From NCBI GenBank assembly GCA_963920765.1, contig OY987249.1, positions 20,556,483 through 20,620,482 of the forward strand: DNA of 64,000 bases, read 5' to 3'. The translations under genes were made by a program, and so were the position numbers. Shown here one piece after another: positions 60,263 through 64,000 of this stretch (its first letter is position 1; each line of letters begins with the position of its first letter). Origin of the DNA: Ulota crispa (Eukaryota; Streptophyta; Bryopsida; Orthotrichales; Orthotrichaceae). A model generated the notes under the pieces. It did no database searches, was not told where the DNA came from, and was given only the letters and a program-made list of their open reading frames with translations.

Positions 60263-61914
60263 ACCAACATCACACATTCACAAACACATTCATCAATACA
60301 ACAACCCTTTGTATTCTTCTATAATGTATTGAATTAGGACGTCCTAGTCATTCATAACAGAATAGTTCAGAACCGACTCATTCACTCAAAACATGTACTA
60401 AATATGAGCAGACTTGCAATCTTGGCATTATGGCACTAATAGAGTAGTCCTTTCATATTTCAAAATAGTACAACAATCCGTCTTTGTACTTCATTGAATA
60501 GATGCCGAAGACTCTAAAGACATATAATAACTTCAAAAATCACCATAACACAAGCTCAGATAAAAGCAAAGTTATTGAAAAGTAATCACAGCACAGCCGT
60601 TTGTACTTCATTCAAAAGATGCTGAAGACTCTGAACACATATAATAACTTATGAAATCACCGTAACACAAACTTAGATAAAAGCACAGTTATTCAAAAGT
60701 AATCGCAGCACAACCATTCACTACAATGGACTGGAGTACGTTGTTCATTTCCTTCAACCAATGGCCTTGAGTTCAATAAAAGAAAGGCATGACACAAGGT
60801 ACTACTCAACCCCCACCAATAGGAACATTCATTCAAATAGGAAAACATCCTGCCGTTTAAATTTTCTGCAGTACTCACCAAGGTCCGGGAAATACTTGAG
60901 ATTTTTATGTAGATTTCCTTCAATTCATGTATTGAACCAGTTTAAGAAGGAGTTCTATCAATCATTTCCTCTACTTCATACAATAAGTAACTTATTTATA
61001 GATTGCTGACCGGTTCTTAGCCAAAGTTTATAAATTGCAAACATTTTTTCCTCATTATCATTGACTACCATTGAACTAGCGGTCAGTTCTTCCCGGACCT
61101 CGGTACTCACCAAATGTAGGGTATGACACTGTCGTCTTCACTACCTAGGCTAGACTCTTATTTCAGTTCCCTTAGGTTACTAACCAAGCTTTGTAGTTGT
61201 CCAACTTTATCCTCATTGTCCAGCATGTTCAAAATTGCCTTAAAATGCACAAGACTGGACCCATACCCTCACGTACTCTTTCATTAAACATTTGATGAAA
61301 GGCACGGCAAAGTAACAACCAGCTTGGGTTCCGCTCCAAGAACACAAATAACATGTTCGAAACATCAAGAACAGAATTGCAAGATTAGTTTCGCAGTGGG
61401 AACTGCATTATGGATGTTTTTGAACCAATATGAAGTTAAATTCCCATGTCCACCCCCCAACTCTCTCCGTTCACTTTAAGGATAAGTACCCATAGTGCAA
61501 TAACAAATACATTATAACCTACAGCATTGTTACATTGCCAAAATCTCATATGGACCGTAGTTCTCAAGCCCAACCCTAGATCCTATACATGCAGAATTGC
61601 ATTCTATCAAGCTTTACGGGTCAGTCAAATCGATCGTGACTGAATGACGTGTATTAGACGGAAAAGTAAGGCTACCTTTTCTTCTAATACACAGTTTGTA
61701 CAGTTATGAGAATCTCACTAGTAGACATTTGCGCTTTAATGTAACTCTATAGATTATTAGCACTTGCTTCATAATGGCACCATTCCTCCTATCCCCAGCA
61801 TTAACCACGGTTTAATTTCCAAGTGCAAATCGTCTTCAAAAACTTAGTAACAGCTGCATATCCGTCATCTAACTAAAGAATTATATTATCTATTCAAAAG
61901 CAAACACATAATAA
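60263..61914. other. Interior of the CACTA element; no clear coding
   Basis: Between the DUF4218 and DUF4216 parts. Some of it may be intron or decayed coding sequence. A direct duplication near 60480-60720 (TTTGTACTTCATT-AA-AGATGC ... ACATATAATAACTT) repeats a block of about 115 bases. Confidence 0.5.
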
Positions 61915-62900
61915 TTAAAAATAAGCAAGTAAAAGAGCCGCACTGTTTTTATAAAAATGAATGAGAAATTGATGTTGTTGGGAGTACTTCCTGTATTTTT
62001 CCAAATGAATGGTGTTATCAAGGACAAATGTGTGAATCATTGTCTAGAAAACATCATCCATTGGACGCTCAAAGTTTCCTTCATCTAGTTTTTCTTCAAA
62101 CATTGATGTCTCTTCATTTGCGTCCCATGGCCTCTTTGTAGTTGGGGTATACCTTGACAAGTATTTGTTGATGAAGCCAATGGACTCCTCCCTCATGTAC
62201 CCAAAGGCCATACTGCCTTCGGGTTTTGTCTTATTCTTCACATACCCCTTCAGTGTTTTCATGTACCATTCAAATGGATACATCCACCTAGTACAAACGG
62301 GCCCGCATATAAATAACTCCTCCACTAGATGCTCTAGGAGATGCATCATGATTACAAACACAACAGGCGGCAGCTCTTTCTCCAAGGAACAAATTGTCTC
62401 TACAACGTCTACCATCATCTACTCTTTTTGATCGACACAAACAGATTTTGCACACAACTTGCAAAATAGTCTAGAGACTCACATAAGAGCACCAACTACC
62501 AAGGGATCACTAATACTTGCAAGCATACATGTAGTAATTGCTCCAATAAAACATGGTAATCGTGAGTTCTAAACCTCTTAGTTTTCTGCTCTGCACTATC
62601 TGGTTGAATGGTGTCACGTAATTCAAAGGAAACTTAATGGTTTGCAATCTTCAAATAAACTCCTCTTGATGTGGCTTTGTCAATACGTACGGAGCGTCTA
62701 GTATGAAGTACGACTGTCTATCAAGGTTGGCTTTCAGATGTAGATGAGGTCTTATTCCACGAACACGCAAATCCTCACGCGATTTGACATTGTCGTTCTC
62801 TCCAAACAAAATTCAAATGATGTTATTGCACAAGTTCTTCTCACAACGCATCACGTCAAGTGTGTGACGGATGGGGAGTTCTTGAGGGTCATATACAAAG
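61915..62900 (-). pseudogene. CACTA transposase (TNP2 core and DUF4218), frameshifted
   Basis: Read on the - strand. ELPIRHTLDVMRCEKNLCNN matches the TNP2 block that ends LDVMHIEKNVC. It is followed at once by TGA, then RGIRPHLHL and APYVLTKPHQEEF. After a frame change comes THDYHVLLEQLLHVCLQ, another frame change, then LFCKLCAKSV. DUF4218 follows intact at 62418-62044: ICSLEKELPPVVFVIMMHLL, CGPVCTRWMYPFEWYMKTLK, KPEGSMAFGYMREE. A TAG at its end is followed by HTFVLDNTIHLEKYRK, the next piece of the family. At least three stops and two frameshifts make it a dead gene. Confidence 0.85.
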
Positions 62901-64000
62901 AATCAACAAAGACATATTCACTGTTAATAACATTCACTACATGGGTACTATCAGTAAATAATTCATAACACTACACAAAACTCAATGACATTAGTCACCT
63001 TCATATGATATTGTGCAATAATTGAATATCATATTCACTGTTGTCAATGAATTTCATACAACAATTTTTCATACCAATGCCACATTAAGATCATCATGAA
63101 TTTTTGATTCTGTACTTCACATGCACAACTCTGTACAGAACTTGTTCTAGAAAATAGTAAGTTCCAACCCCTTGAATTCATTCCATACCTGAAGTTAAAG
63201 ATTTTACAAACCTCATATCAAGCATTCACTTACTGTATTTATTGTTTGGATATTACCTAAGCCAATCTTTCATGCATTATGCCTATGTAACATGTAATAA
63301 CATTTTTGGAACACCTACCATTAACCATGAGAAATAATGAGAAATCAATAATATTAAACGAAACCGTATAGAAATTACTCCACAAATGAATTAATAATAT
63401 AATTAGTACTTTCAGATTGACACCTGCATGCACTATTGAAGTGCAATGCAGTAGTACTTCTCAGCAACCACTAGTAAGTGACACCTACATTACCTTAAAT
63501 TACTTACAAAGTTTTTTTTTTCCCGTCAATAATTAGTATTGTGCATTTAGTTGCTGTCATGAATACCCTATTACACGTTGTAAACCTTAGACAATGTCAT
63601 TACTTTTCAACTACAAAGTTCATTACATACTTAAAGTATTTGACAGACATTTGATACCACTTTCATATTTCAAATTTTGAAAGTACAATGACGCATGTGA
63701 TCTCAGTACTTGATAACCTTCTTTTAGAATATGTTACAAATGGTAATTCCTTCCGCAATTAGAAATGGCTCCAATCACTGTTGTCATAGTTAACCTATAA
63801 AATGGCAACTTTGTTATGTTCTGCAAAAATACTTATTCAGAGTACATTTGAGTCTAGAATAACGTGTTTGCTTTCTTCTAATATTCAAATTTCTATACTT
63901 TTGACTTTTTCATCTTCAAATTTAAATGGACATTCCTATTTAAATCAAGCCATACTTTATCAATCACATAACCAATCATCATGGTCATCCATGGTATATA
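62901..64000. other. Further CACTA interior or intergenic DNA
   Basis: The N-terminal half of TNP2 would be expected on the - strand here or further right, but I could not recognise it. No other gene is seen. Confidence 0.4.

Larger units (their letters stand above)
57742..64000 (-). mobile_element. Decayed autonomous CACTA (En/Spm-like) transposon, right end outside window
   Basis: The terminus CACTACGGGAAAACAAGG at 57742 has the classic CACTA start. Beyond it, on the - strand, lie fragments of the plant CACTA transposase in correct order: TNP2 core and DUF4218 (about 62900-61915), then DUF4216 and an acidic tail (about 60262-58998). The other terminus must be right of 64000, so the element is more than 6 kb. 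Stops and frameshifts show it is inactive. The link between this terminus and these fragments is inferred from order and distance. Confidence 0.7.

Noticed and set aside
1-64000. CRISPR arrays, operons, bacterial signals
   Set aside because: Gene structure, introns and transposon types are those of a plant nuclear genome. No regularly spaced repeats with unique spacers were seen.

Overview
The window looks like nuclear DNA from a land plant with a repeat-rich, intron-containing, AT-rich genome. Evidence: GT-AG introns, a plastid lipid-import permease (TGD1), a plant-type pyruvate decarboxylase, a DUF3444/AT-hook protein, a mitochondrial cysteine desulfurase, a degenerate plant CACTA (TNP2/DUF4218/DUF4216) transposon and a Stowaway MITE with the usual terminus. 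I cannot name the species. The large repeat content and divergent proteins would fit a seed-free plant, but that is a guess.

Layout. 1-6.2 kb is repeats only: a foldback element with a MITE inside it, TA microsatellites and two TTAA-bounded elements. 6.25-13.2 kb is a GC-richer gene island on the + strand. It has a GC-rich leader, three exons for an XRCC4-like head domain, then a long exon series encoding an AT-hook/DUF3444 protein. The two parts may be one fused gene. 13.2-22.6 kb is a graveyard of transposons, including a 3-kb non-autonomous CACTA element with an intact 3-bp target duplication. 22.6-24.6 kb holds the single-exon NFS1 gene with a CT-rich leader. 26.9-28.3 kb is a long terminal-inverted-repeat element holding a possible captured coding fragment. 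31.5-36.8 kb is a seven-exon pyruvate decarboxylase gene on the - strand, with transposons in two introns. 37-51 kb is mostly repeats (TTAA-bounded elements, a long Stowaway element). 51.1-53.3 kb is the four-exon TGD1 gene on the - strand. 53.9-55.8 kb holds two more TTAA-bounded elements. 57.7 kb to the right edge is a decayed autonomous CACTA transposon on the - strand that runs out of the window.

The real genes are housekeeping and do not form a pathway: iron-sulfur cluster sulfur donation (NFS1), fermentation (PDC), ER-to-plastid lipid transfer (TGD1), and a DNA end-joining/chromatin-type protein (XRCC4-like head plus AT-hook/DUF3444). Between them lies a swarm of about 14 elements with CCC-starting termini bounded by TTAA, in several subfamilies and up to 1.75 kb long. 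This is the most unusual genome-scale feature. The XRCC4/DUF3444 arrangement is the most unusual gene-level feature.
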